Made by a program: the position numbers and the translations under genes. The notes below the pieces were generated by a model. It saw nothing but the letters and a program-made list of their open reading frames with translations, was not told the DNA's origin and searched no databases. From Desulfacinum infernum DSM 9756 (GTDB lineage: Bacteria > Desulfobacterota > Syntrophobacteria > Syntrophobacterales > DSM-9756): DNA of 64,000 bases. The stretch's first letter is position 1. Each line of letters begins with the position of its first letter. Positions 35,282 to 43,396 of the stretch are shown here, piece by piece. The stretch lies in the NCBI RefSeq assembly GCF_900129305.1, contig NZ_FQVB01000003.1, positions 124,001 to 188,000 of the forward strand, given 5' to 3'.

Positions 35282-35504
35282 AAAACCGAGACACCTCCGG
35301 CTGGATGAGGAATTGCCCCGGGATGGATGGCCGGCGAGACCCTTGAAGACGCCGTCCCCGGCCGATGGCGATGCGTACCTGGATTTCTTGGAAGACATCG
35401 GGGCGTTTTCCAAATCCAAGGGCGCCGCCAAGGTCTTTGACGACGTGTTTCGCCTACCGGGCTGCGACGAAGACACTCCAGACCCCCAAGAATCCGAAGG
35501 CTAG
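35262..35504 (+). CDS. Small acidic protein partnered with the nucleotidyltransferase
   Basis: An 80-residue, acidic protein of unknown function (MSSSYLEKPRHLRLDEEL; later DAYLDFLEDIGAFSKSK). The ATG lies 20 bp inside the upstream gene, with GGAAG about eight bases before it, which indicates translational coupling. No known domain is recognised. By position it may be a regulator or antitoxin of the nucleotidyltransferase. Confidence 0.6.
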   Translation: MSSSYLEKPRHLRLDEELPRDGWPARPLKTPSPADGDAYLDFLEDIGAFSKSKGAAKVFDDVFRLPGCDEDTPDPQESEG

Positions 35505-35526
35505 ACAACCAAAGGAGCCGATATCC

Positions 35527-36342
35527 GTGAAAACCTCCGCCACGTGGACCGCCGCCATTCGGCCGCGCACCTGCTCGCCTCTTTGGCGCAAGCCGCCCGA
35601 GAGCTGGAAGGCGCGCCTCGAAGCCGCGTGCCGTTTCCCCGGCGGATCGTACTCCCCGGAGCTTTTTTTTCGAGCCGACGACATCGGAGCGGGCGGGCGC
35701 GCGTTCCATGCCCTGTGCGATCTTTTCAGGAAACACGGGGTGCCGCTGGCTCTGGCCGTCGTTCCCGCATGGCTCAGCCGATCCCGGGTGGACCAACTCT
35801 TCCAGTCGGCCCCCTTGGAAGAAGATCTTTGGGGGTGGCATCAACACGGCTGGCGGCATGTGAACTGGCAGAAGGCGGGAAAGAAGTCGGAATTCGGGGA
35901 ACAGCGTCCGCTGGACAAACAATGGAAAGACATCTGGCAGGGAAGCAACAAGATGAAGGAAATCTTCGGCGAGAGGGCCCTGCCGGTGTTCACTCCGCCG
36001 TGGAACCGATTCAGCGACGCCACCCTGGTGGTCCTGGAACAGCTGGGCTTTGAAGGCATTTCCACCACGGAACATCTTCCGCGAAACTCCAAGGCCGCAA
36101 AGCGCCTGACCAACCTCCGGATTCTCGTGGATCTGCACACTCGCAAAGGCGACGATCCGGAACAAGACTACGAGAAGCTCCTCCGGGAGCTTTCCGGCGT
36201 TCTGGCCCGCAAGGAGCCTGTGGGAATCATGATCCACCACCAGCGGATGACCCCCTTCGCCTTCCAATTCCTGGATGCGTTCCTGGAAATCGTGCGAAAG
36301 AACAAACCGGACGCCTTCCGCCACCTTTCGGATCTCATCTGA
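35527..36342 (+). CDS. Polysaccharide-deacetylase-like protein
   Basis: 271 residues. The NodB-type barrel features are FFRADDIGAGG (metal-binding DD near residue 47), WGWHQHGWRHVNW (the H...H pair near 105) and VFTPPWNRF. This differs from classic chitin deacetylases and resembles DUF2334-type proteins that act on cell-surface or small carbohydrates. It has no signal peptide. A GTG at 35527 is used because AAAGGAG precedes it and the domain starts there. It is followed after 26 bp by a radical SAM gene on the same strand. Confidence 0.75.
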   Translation: MKTSATWTAAIRPRTCSPLWRKPPESWKARLEAACRFPGGSYSPELFFRADDIGAGGRAFHALCDLFRKHGVPLALAVVPAWLSRSRVDQLFQSAPLEEDLWGWHQHGWRHVNWQKAGKKSEFGEQRPLDKQWKDIWQGSNKMKEIFGERALPVFTPPWNRFSDATLVVLEQLGFEGISTTEHLPRNSKAAKRLTNLRILVDLHTRKGDDPEQDYEKLLRELSGVLARKEPVGIMIHHQRMTPFAFQFLDAFLEIVRKNKPDAFRHLSDLI

Positions 36343-36368
36343 TTGTCCATTCAAGCCACGACCGATTC

Positions 36369-37655
36369 ATGAAGACCCGACACCCCGCGCTGCTCTACGC
36401 CGACGAAAACGGAAACATCCTGGATCACCCGTACCTGGAAATGGTGGGATCCCAGGCAGGCCAATGGAAAAGGCCGGCACCCGCCGACCTGATTCCCCTT
36501 CCGGAAGGAAGCGAGCTCTTCCGACTCCCGGGCCGGTACCCCGTGGGCTACGACCGGAAAAGGAAGCGCTTCCAGGTGCTCACCCGGGATCCCTACGATC
36601 CGTCCAAGACCGTGGAAGCCGTGGCGGCCTTCGTGGCCCCCGCCCACACGCAGATCTACACGGCGGCCTACAAGACGCGTCCCGGGGCACCCCTCCTGCC
36701 GCTCTTCGCCTACACGGCCGTGGGCTGGCACGAGGGCCGTTTCTTCACCACGGCCCTTCGGGTGGATCCGGACCCCCGGCAGGATTTTCGGAATTTCGAC
36801 CAGGAAACAATCGCCCGAAACGCCCGGCGGCGCATGCAGCAAGAATCCACCAACCGGCTGGTTCAGCACCTGGGAAAATGCGCCCTCACCTACGGGTGCC
36901 CGGCGGCTCGAAACCTCTTCATGAACCGCTGGGAAGCGCCGCTTCCCACCTCCCCCGCGTGCAACGCCCGCTGCCTGGGCTGCATCAGCCTCCAGGAACG
37001 CGAAGATCTCTGCGCCACCCAGGACCGCATCACCTTTGTGCCCACGCCGGAAGAAATCGCCGCCGTGGCCGTGCCGCACCTGAAGAAAGCTCCCCGGGCG
37101 GTGGTGAGTTTCGGCCAGGGCTGCGAAGGCGAACCGATCCTCCAGGGCCCCGTCCTGGAAGAGGCCATCCGGATCATGCGCCGGGAGACGAGCCGAGGGA
37201 CCATCAACTGCAACACCAACGGCAGCCTTCCGGACGTCATCGAGCGTCTGGGCCGGGCCGGATGCGACAGCATCCGTGTGAGCCTCAATTCCGCACGCCC
37301 CCAATACTACCACGCCTACTATCGCCCCAAGGGCTACGGCTTCGAGGACGTGGTCCGTTCCATCCAGGCCATGAAGGCGGCCGGAGGGTTCGTTTCCATC
37401 AACTATTTCGTCCTTCCCGGCTTCACGGACGATCCTGACGAAGTGGACGCCCTGTGCCGGCTCGTGGAGTCCACCCGCCTGGACTTCATCCAGATGCGCA
37501 ACTTCAATGCCGACCCTGAATGGCTTCTCGCCTCCATCGGGCACAAGCCGTCGGGAAAGCCCCTGGGCATCCGAAAGCTCATGCAGCTGCTCCGGGATCG
37601 CTTTCCTCATTTGGGCTTCGGCTATTTCAACCCGTGCCTGGATCCCGATGCGTGA
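36369..37655 (+). CDS. Radical SAM protein
   Basis: The 428-residue protein has an N-terminal domain of ~170 residues not recognised, then CNARCLGC near residue 197 (the CxxxCxxC cluster motif), FGQGCEGEP (GGEP-like SAM motif) and INCNTNGSLPDVI. The later part DSIRVSLNSARPQYYHAYY fits the radical SAM barrel. Extra cysteines at CALTYGCPAARN (near 172) may bind another cluster. The substrate is unknown. The TGA stop is the first unit of a heptamer array. Confidence 0.85.
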   Translation: MKTRHPALLYADENGNILDHPYLEMVGSQAGQWKRPAPADLIPLPEGSELFRLPGRYPVGYDRKRKRFQVLTRDPYDPSKTVEAVAAFVAPAHTQIYTAAYKTRPGAPLLPLFAYTAVGWHEGRFFTTALRVDPDPRQDFRNFDQETIARNARRRMQQESTNRLVQHLGKCALTYGCPAARNLFMNRWEAPLPTSPACNARCLGCISLQEREDLCATQDRITFVPTPEEIAAVAVPHLKKAPRAVVSFGQGCEGEPILQGPVLEEAIRIMRRETSRGTINCNTNGSLPDVIERLGRAGCDSIRVSLNSARPQYYHAYYRPKGYGFEDVVRSIQAMKAAGGFVSINYFVLPGFTDDPDEVDALCRLVESTRLDFIQMRNFNADPEWLLASIGHKPSGKPLGIRKLMQLLRDRFPHLGFGYFNPCLDPDA

Positions 37656-37837
37656 GTGATGAGTGACGGGTGATGGGTGACGGGTGACGAGTGACGGGTG
37701 ACGAGTGATGGGTGATGGGTGATGGGTGAGGAGTTAGGGGTGAGGAGGAGTAGGCGGAGCACGATTCACGATTCACGACTTACGACTCAAGACTTACGAC
37801 TCACGACTCACGACTCACGACTCACGACTCACGACAT
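37653..37837. repeat. Two opposed heptanucleotide arrays
   Basis: Thirteen units of the TGAGTGA / YGRGTGA type run from the upstream stop codon (37653-37743). After 17 bases there follow eleven units of ACGACTC type (37761-37837). The second array is the near inverse of the first (GAGTCGT against GGGTGAC-like units), so the whole could fold back on itself. The 200-bp gap holds no other feature. Confidence 0.88.
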
Positions 37838-37855
37838 AATCCGGAGGACTCGGCA

Positions 37856-39082
37856 GTGATTCCCAACAAATCGAACCAGGCGGACGTGGTGGTGATCGGA
37901 GCGGGCATCGTCGGCTTGGCCACGGCGCTCCAGATCCTCAAGGCCTCCCCGGCCACGCGGGTGGTGGTACTGGAAAAGGAAGCGGGGCCCGGCCGGCACC
38001 AGACCGGCCACAACAGCGGCGTGATCCATTCCGGGATCTATTATCGCCCGGGATCGCTCAAGGCGCGGCTGTGCCTGGAAGGAGCCCGGAGTCTGATCAC
38101 CTTCTGCCGGGAACAGGGCATCCCGTTCGAGATTTGCGGCAAGTTGGTGGCGGCCGCGGACGGGACCGAGGTGGAGCGTTTGGAAGAGCTTTACAGAAGG
38201 GGCGTCGCCAACGGGGTGCCGGGCATGGCGGTCCTCACCCCGCGCGAGGCGCGCTCCATGGAACCCCACGTGCGGTGCGTTCGGGCCTTGTGGGTGCCCA
38301 CCACGGGCATCGTGGATTTCCGCCAAGTGGCGCGGGACTTCGCAGCATGGATCGAAGCCCGGGGAGGCCGCATTCAATATGGAACCCGGGTCCTGAAGAT
38401 CCTCCCCAAACGGGGCGGATCGAAGGAGGTGGAGGTTCTCACTTCCCAAGGCCCATGGGCGGCCGCGGGGGTCGTGAACTGCGCGGGGCTTTATGCGGAT
38501 CGAGTGGCCCGGGCGTCCGGATCGGATCCGGAGATTCAGATCGTGCCCTTTCGAGGCGAATACTACACGCTCCGAGGCTCCGCCCGCCGCCTGGTACGGA
38601 ATCTCATCTACCCCGTACCGGACCCCCGGTTTCCCTTTCTCGGCGTTCACTTCACCCGCATGATCCACGGCGGCGTGGAAGCGGGCCCCAACGCCGTGCT
38701 GGCCTGGGCGCGGGAGGGATACACCAAGAAGACCGTGAACCCCCGGGAGCTGTGGGAGACGTTGCGCTATCCGGGATTCCTTCGGCTTGCGCTCCGTTAC
38801 TGGCGACCGGGCCTGGAGGAAATGGCCCGCTCCCATTCCAAGACTCTATTCGCCCGGGCGTTGCAAAAACTCATTCCGGACATCGCCGAAGGCGATCTGG
38901 CTCCGGGAGGAGCCGGCGTGAGGGCCCAGGCCCTCGATCGCAACGGATCGCTTTTGGACGACTTCGCCATCGTGCGGTCCCCGGGGGTCGTCCACGTGCT
39001 CAACGCCCCCTCGCCCGCAGCCACTTCCTCGCTGGCCATCGGAGATTACATCTCCAGGATCGCCCGGTCCTTTTTCCGATAG
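37856..39082 (+). CDS. lhgO: L-2-hydroxyglutarate oxidase/dehydrogenase (LhgO family)
   Basis: The 408-residue flavoprotein oxidises L-2-hydroxyglutarate to 2-oxoglutarate. It has the FAD-binding VVVIGAGIVGLATALQI at the N-terminus, HNSGVIHSGIYYRPGSLKA (the LhgO signature), CGKLVAA and VNCAGLYADRVA. The C-terminal FAD contact is LNAPSPAATSSLAIG. In an anaerobe electrons are likely passed to quinone or ETF rather than oxygen. The GTG start is supported by GGAGG eight bases upstream. The 3' end overlaps the convergent thioesterase by 37 bp. Confidence 0.9.
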   Translation: MIPNKSNQADVVVIGAGIVGLATALQILKASPATRVVVLEKEAGPGRHQTGHNSGVIHSGIYYRPGSLKARLCLEGARSLITFCREQGIPFEICGKLVAAADGTEVERLEELYRRGVANGVPGMAVLTPREARSMEPHVRCVRALWVPTTGIVDFRQVARDFAAWIEARGGRIQYGTRVLKILPKRGGSKEVEVLTSQGPWAAAGVVNCAGLYADRVARASGSDPEIQIVPFRGEYYTLRGSARRLVRNLIYPVPDPRFPFLGVHFTRMIHGGVEAGPNAVLAWAREGYTKKTVNPRELWETLRYPGFLRLALRYWRPGLEEMARSHSKTLFARALQKLIPDIAEGDLAPGGAGVRAQALDRNGSLLDDFAIVRSPGVVHVLNAPSPAATSSLAIGDYISRIARSFFR

Positions 39083-39468
39083 ACCAAGGCTTGGCAGAGG
39101 GCCACCAGGGTTCCGTCCGATCCCGTCACCCGTATCTGGTAGCTGGCGGTTCTCGGAGTCCGATGGACCTCGGAGGCTTCCGCCCGCAGGGTATCGCCCG
39201 GCCGGGGAGCGGCCATGTAGGTCACGTTCATGTTGAGCGCCACGGCCATGATGCCGTGGGAATTGGACGCCACTTCGAAGGCTTCGTCGATGAGGGAAAA
39301 GATGGCGCCTCCATGGGCCATGCCGAAGATGTTTTGCTTCGACTCGTCGAAATCCATCTCCACCAGGGCGTAGCCTTCGTCCATCCGGACGAGCCGCAGC
39401 CCCAGATGCCGAGCGTAGGGTTCCTTTTCCACGCGTTCCAAGAGATTCCTTCGGACCGCTTCGTCCAT
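39046..39468 (-). CDS. PaaI-family (hotdog) thioesterase
   Basis: 140 residues with a single hotdog fold. The active-site segment QNIFGMAHGGAIFSLIDEAF matches the PaaI family (HGG...D/E). PaaI enzymes hydrolyse hydroxyphenylacetyl-CoA and rescue CoA. Here it stands next to iorAB and phenylacetate-CoA ligases, so an aryl-acetyl-CoA substrate is plausible. AAGGAGG precedes the ATG at 39468. Confidence 0.85.
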   Translation of the reverse strand: MDEAVRRNLLERVEKEPYARHLGLRLVRMDEGYALVEMDFDESKQNIFGMAHGGAIFSLIDEAFEVASNSHGIMAVALNMNVTYMAAPRPGDTLRAEASEVHRTPRTASYQIRVTGSDGTLVALCQALVYRKKDRAILEM

Positions 39469-39706
39469 GCCTCCGCCTCCTTTTCCAACGCCCCCGTCTG
39501 GTCGCCCGCAACTTCGCCGACCGATCATTCCCGGCCCACCCCTTCATCCTTATCCCTTAATCCTCTAATCTTCCAAGTTCATCCCCTTGACCGGCCTCTC
39601 CCGGTTTTGCTACAAACAGGCTGATTTTTGAAGGCTCCTGTGAACGGATAAGAAATGTCGGGAAACCAAATTCTTGGAAACATCGGCCGATGGTTTTGGT
39701 GGTGGT
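39469..39706. other. Divergent intergenic region between thioesterase and iorA
   Basis: No gene is supported. The region contains C/T-rich sequence (39535-39575) and then AT-richer sequence (39610-39680) that probably holds the iorA promoter. No clear -35/-10 pair at standard spacing was found. Confidence 0.3.
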
Positions 39707-39780
39707 CTTCACCCCAGGTGAAGCCCGTCCACCGCTGAAGCCATCTAAAAGGAATGTCAAAGGCCGTGGGCGGCTTCACC
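39707..39780 (+). promoter_or_regulatory. Possible attenuator leader upstream of iorA
   Basis: CTTCACC (39707-39713) pairs with GGTGAAG (39717-39723) across a 3-base loop. The same segment extended, GGTGAAGCC (39717-39725), is perfectly complementary over nine bases to GGCTTCACC (39772-39780), which is the loop of the downstream terminator. The two pairings exclude each other, as in an attenuation switch. No leader peptide or known riboswitch fold was recognised. Confidence 0.45.
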
Positions 39781-39794
39781 CCCACGGCCTTTTT
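39759..39794 (+). terminator. Intrinsic terminator in the iorA leader
   Basis: A perfect 12-bp stem, AAAGGCCGTGGG (39759-39770) with CCCACGGCCTTT (39781-39792), has a 10-base loop and runs into T residues. It stands 60 bases before the iorA start and more than 670 bases after the nearest plus-strand gene end, so it more likely controls iorAB than ends lhgO transcription. Confidence 0.8.
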
Positions 39795-39853
39795 CATTGC
39801 CGACTTTCCTGGCGAAAAGGACCGAACGGACTTTCGACGAAGAGGAGACAGGA

Positions 39854-41719
39854 TTGGCGGAAAGAAAGATCTTGTTGGGCAACGAAGCCATGGCCTATGG
39901 CCTGTTGGAAGCCGGTTGCACCCTGGCGGCGTCCTATCCGGGCACCCCGGCCTCGGAAATCGTAGGCACGCTGGCGGCCTTGAAGCGATCCGGATCCATC
40001 GCCATGCACGTGGAATGGTCCATCAACGAGAAGGTGGCCCTGGAGACGGCTTTGGCCAACAGCTACGCCGGAAGGCGGTCCGCCGCGGCCATGAAGCAGG
40101 TGGGGCTGAACGTGGCGGCGGACCCCTTCATGAGCGCCGCTTACACGGGCGTCAAGGGTGGCCTGGTGGTGATCGTGGCGGACGACCCCGGCCCCCACAG
40201 CTCCCAGACGGAACAGGACACGCGACAGTTCGCCATGCTGGCCAAGGTGCCCGTCCTGGATCCCCTGGGACCCGCCCACGCAAGGGACCTTCTTCACACG
40301 GCCTTCGACCTTTCCGAGGACTACGAAGTGCCCGTGCTTTTTCGGCCCACCACGAGGGTCTGCCATGCGCGCCAGGACATGGAAATCCGCCCCTTCCGGC
40401 AGGATCAGCCCGCACCCGTTTTCGAAAAGGACCCGGCCCGATGGGCCGCCACTCCCAAGTTCCGGTTTCTGCTCCACAAGCAGCTCAACGAAAAGCTGGA
40501 CGCCGTCAGCCGGGATTCGAGACTTCAGCCCGTTCAACTGAATCCCGCCGTTTCTGCTGAAAAGGCCGCCGGGGTGATCGTGGCGTCGGGAGCGGTCTGC
40601 ACCCACGCGTCCGAAATCCTCAAGGACCTGGGGCTCTGGGAGGAGATCCCTCTCTACTACGCCCCCATGCCGTTTCCGCTTCCGGAAGATTTTCTGACCG
40701 GCCTTCTGGACCAAGCCCGCCGGATCCTGGTCCTGGAAGAAACCCAGCCGGTGATGGAGGCCCAATTCCGGGACCGCGCCAAGGTGCAGGGGCGTCTTTC
40801 CGGACACGTGCCCCGGGAAGGAGAGTTGCTGCCCGAAACGGTGGAAGGCATTGTGAGGACCTTCGCGGGCTTGCCTGAAGCCGCCGCTCCGAAGGGAGCG
40901 GCCGCCCCCGGGCGCCGCCCCACCCTGTGCGCCGGATGCGGGCACCGCGCCGCTTTCTTCGCCATCCGTAAGGTCTTTCCCCGCGGGATCTACCCCGGGG
41001 ACATCGGCTGCTACACCCTGGGGTTGAACCTGGGAGCCGTGGACACCGTGCTCTGCATGGGCGCGTCCATCAGCCAGGCGGCGGGGTTTTACCACGCTTT
41101 CCGGGATTCCGGACAGAACAGCCGGCCCATCGTGGCCACCATCGGCGATTCCACTTTCTACCACGCCGGCATTCCGGCGCTCATCAACGCGGTCATTCAG
41201 GGGTGCCGGTTCGTGGTGGTGGTTCTGGACAACGCCACCACCGCCATGACCGGACACCAGCCCACCCCCGCCGAAGGCAACACCCTGGACGGCCGTTCCG
41301 TCCCCAAGGTGTCCATCGAGGATCTGGCGCGCGCCTGCGGCGTGCGGCACGTGAGTGTGGGCGATCCCTACGACTTCGAAGCGTTCACGGGGCTTCTCAA
41401 GGCCGCCAAGGAACACACCCGGGATCCGGAAAACGGAGGCATGGCGGTGGTCATCGCCCGGCGTCCGTGCCTCATGGACCGCAAGCAGCCGAAACCGGAT
41501 CGAAAGCCGGTTCCGGCCATCAACGACAAGTGCCAGGGTTGCGGATTCTGCATCACCCACTTCGAATGCCCCGCCCTGGTTTTCCACGGAAAAGAGGAAG
41601 CCGTTACGGTGGACGACGTGTTGTGCAGCGGCTGCGGCGTCTGCGCCCATGTCTGTCCCCACGACGCCATCGAGATCCCGTCGCAGCCGCAGGCAGGCAA
41701 GGAGTCGAACCACTCATGA
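39854..41719 (+). CDS. iorA: Indolepyruvate:ferredoxin oxidoreductase, alpha subunit
   Basis: The 621-residue subunit oxidatively decarboxylates arylpyruvates to aryl-acetyl-CoA with ferredoxin as acceptor. It has ASYPGTPASEI near residue 26, the TPP segment GDIGCYTLG...TIGDSTFYHAGIPALIN, and DNATTAMTGHQPTP. A C-terminal 2x[4Fe-4S] ferredoxin domain carries CQGCGFCITHFEC and CSGCGVCAHVC. The TTG at 39854 is chosen because GAGGAG lies six bases upstream and the family N-terminus starts there. The stop overlaps the iorB start (ATGA). Confidence 0.93.
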   Translation: MAERKILLGNEAMAYGLLEAGCTLAASYPGTPASEIVGTLAALKRSGSIAMHVEWSINEKVALETALANSYAGRRSAAAMKQVGLNVAADPFMSAAYTGVKGGLVVIVADDPGPHSSQTEQDTRQFAMLAKVPVLDPLGPAHARDLLHTAFDLSEDYEVPVLFRPTTRVCHARQDMEIRPFRQDQPAPVFEKDPARWAATPKFRFLLHKQLNEKLDAVSRDSRLQPVQLNPAVSAEKAAGVIVASGAVCTHASEILKDLGLWEEIPLYYAPMPFPLPEDFLTGLLDQARRILVLEETQPVMEAQFRDRAKVQGRLSGHVPREGELLPETVEGIVRTFAGLPEAAAPKGAAAPGRRPTLCAGCGHRAAFFAIRKVFPRGIYPGDIGCYTLGLNLGAVDTVLCMGASISQAAGFYHAFRDSGQNSRPIVATIGDSTFYHAGIPALINAVIQGCRFVVVVLDNATTAMTGHQPTPAEGNTLDGRSVPKVSIEDLARACGVRHVSVGDPYDFEAFTGLLKAAKEHTRDPENGGMAVVIARRPCLMDRKQPKPDRKPVPAINDKCQGCGFCITHFECPALVFHGKEEAVTVDDVLCSGCGVCAHVCPHDAIEIPSQPQAGKESNHS

Positions 41720-42276
41720 AGCAGCAGATCATCCTAAGCGGACTGGGAGGCCAAGGGGTTCTCTTCGTCAGCAAGATCCTGGGCGAGGCGGCCCTGGCGC
41801 GCGGCCTTTCCGTGCTCATGTCCGAAACCCACGGCATGGCGCAAAGAGGCGGAAACGTCATCAGCCACGTCAAGGTGTTTGAAAGAGAAAAGGGAAAACC
41901 TGAAGGCGAAAGGGACGCCGCGACGGATCCGGCATGGCACGTGAGCCCGCTCATCCGCCCCGGGCACGCCCACGTGCTGGTGGCCCTGCACGAGGAAGGC
42001 GTCAAAGCCCACGGACATTTCCTGAGCCCGAACGGCACTCTGGTGTGCAACCGGACGCCCCGGACCGGCCCCGGAGACGTGGACGCCACCGGAATCGCCC
42101 GAAAGCTGGGAAACCCCGTGGCCGCCAACCTGGTCCTGTTGGGGTTTGCCGCCGCATCCGGAGCCCTCTTCTGCTCGCTGGACGATCTTCGCCGGGTGTT
42201 GGAAAAGTTGGGCGGCCCCCGCCGGGACGCCAACCTGGCCGCCTTGGAAGCGGGAGCCGAGGCGGGTGGTGAGTGA
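41716..42276 (+). CDS. iorB: Indolepyruvate:ferredoxin oxidoreductase, beta subunit
   Basis: The 186-residue gamma-type subunit begins KQQIILSGLGGQGVLFVSKI, with ETHGMAQRGGNVISHVK next, the CoA/TPP-side signature of the family. It forms the active enzyme with IorA. The ATG at 41716 overlaps the iorA stop by 4 bp. The final codons GGT GAG TGA already belong to a heptamer repeat array, so the C-terminal Gly-Glu may be repeat-derived. Confidence 0.92.
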   Translation: MKQQIILSGLGGQGVLFVSKILGEAALARGLSVLMSETHGMAQRGGNVISHVKVFEREKGKPEGERDAATDPAWHVSPLIRPGHAHVLVALHEEGVKAHGHFLSPNGTLVCNRTPRTGPGDVDATGIARKLGNPVAANLVLLGFAAASGALFCSLDDLRRVLEKLGGPRRDANLAALEAGAEAGGE

Positions 42277-42337
42277 TGAGTAATGGGTGATGAGTGGTGA
42301 GTGGTGAGTGGTGAGTGGTGAGTGACGGGTGACGGGT
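42268..42337. repeat. Heptanucleotide tandem array (10 units)
   Basis: Units are GGTGAGT, GATGAGT, AATGGGT, GATGAGT, four of GGTGAGT, then two of GACGGGT. The array overlaps the last three codons of iorB, and its first unit holds most of the stop codon. Confidence 0.9.
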
Positions 42338-42382
42338 GATCCGACGTGGGGGATACGGGTTACGGGACATGGGTTAAAGCAG

Positions 42383-42410
42383 GTAGGGGCGGGGTTTATC
42401 CACGCCCGCT
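42383..42410. repeat. GTAGGGGCG-family palindrome
   Basis: GTAGGGGCGGGGTTTATCCA with an imperfect inverse arm CGCCCGC. It lies between iorB and livH; no terminator with a T-run accompanies it. The rest of the gap to 42501 holds nothing recognisable. Confidence 0.7.
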
Positions 42411-42501
42411 GAGCACACGGCGATAGGGTGAACCGGTGAGATGATCGCCCGGGCAAAAAACAGGAAGGGTCAGTCCCACAAACCGGATAGGGAAACAATC
42501 G

Positions 42502-43392
42502 ATGGATTCCATGCTCCTTCAGCAGCTGCCCCAGTTCGTGGTTTCCGGAATCACGAACGGCAGCGTCTACGCCCTGATCGCCCTGGGGTTCTGCCTGGTC
42601 CAGAACGCCACGGGCATCGTCAACTTCGCCCAGGGTGATTTCGTGATGCTGGGGGGGCTGGTGGCCGTCACCCTGCTTAAAACCTGGGGACTTCCCATGC
42701 CCTTGGCCTTTGTGTCGGCCATGGCCTTCACCGCGCTGGTGGGCGTGGCCCTGGAAGGAGGCCCCTTGCGCCGGGCCCGGAACCGGGAGGTGCTGGTGCT
42801 GGTGATGATCACCGTGGGGGCTTCCATCAGCCTTCGCGGCGCCGGCATGCTGGCTTGGGGGAAAAATGTGCACACCCTTCCGGCCATGGGCGGAGACACC
42901 CCGTTCATCGTTCTTTCCGCAGCCGTGCTTCCCCAGACCCTCTGGGTGATCGGCATTTCTCTGAGCGTCCTTGTATTTCTCTTCCTTTTCTACCGCCACA
43001 CTCTGGTGGGAAAGGCCATGCGGGCCGTGGCCGACAATCCTTACGGAGCGGCCCTGGTGGGAATTTCCGTGAGGAAGCTCGTGGCGTTGGCCTTCGCCAT
43101 GGCCGGAGCCGTGGGGGCCCTGGCCGGCGTCCTCATCACGCCTCTCACCAGCATGAGCTACAGCACGGGTCTCATGCTGGGCCTCAAGGGTTTTGCGGGA
43201 GCCATCCTGGGAGGCTACGGGTCCACACTGGGCGCCGTAGTGGGCGGGTACCTCCTGGGACTTCTGGAATCCCTGGGGGCGGGCTTCGTGTCGTCCGCCT
43301 ACAAGGACGCCTTCGCCTTCCTGATCCTCCTGGGCATCCTTTTCGTTCGCCCGGCCGGCCTCTTCGGCAGCAAACGGGTACGGAGGCTCTGA
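42502..43392 (+). CDS. livH: Branched-chain amino acid ABC transporter permease LivH
   Basis: 296 residues, eight or so hydrophobic segments. The start VVSGITNGSVYALIALGFCL and the GVSVRKLV-like cytoplasmic loop GISVRKLVALAFAMAGAVGA match LivH permeases. It forms the membrane pore with the LivM-like half of the next gene. Downstream spacing is 4 bp, so it is in one operon with the permease-ATPase fusion. Confidence 0.9.
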   Translation: MDSMLLQQLPQFVVSGITNGSVYALIALGFCLVQNATGIVNFAQGDFVMLGGLVAVTLLKTWGLPMPLAFVSAMAFTALVGVALEGGPLRRARNREVLVLVMITVGASISLRGAGMLAWGKNVHTLPAMGGDTPFIVLSAAVLPQTLWVIGISLSVLVFLFLFYRHTLVGKAMRAVADNPYGAALVGISVRKLVALAFAMAGAVGALAGVLITPLTSMSYSTGLMLGLKGFAGAILGGYGSTLGAVVGGYLLGLLESLGAGFVSSAYKDAFAFLILLGILFVRPAGLFGSKRVRRL

Positions 43393-43396
43393 TTCC

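Noticed and set aside
39794-41713. 639-codon minus-strand frame opposite iorA
   Set aside because: Shadow of iorA, with none of the features of a known family.
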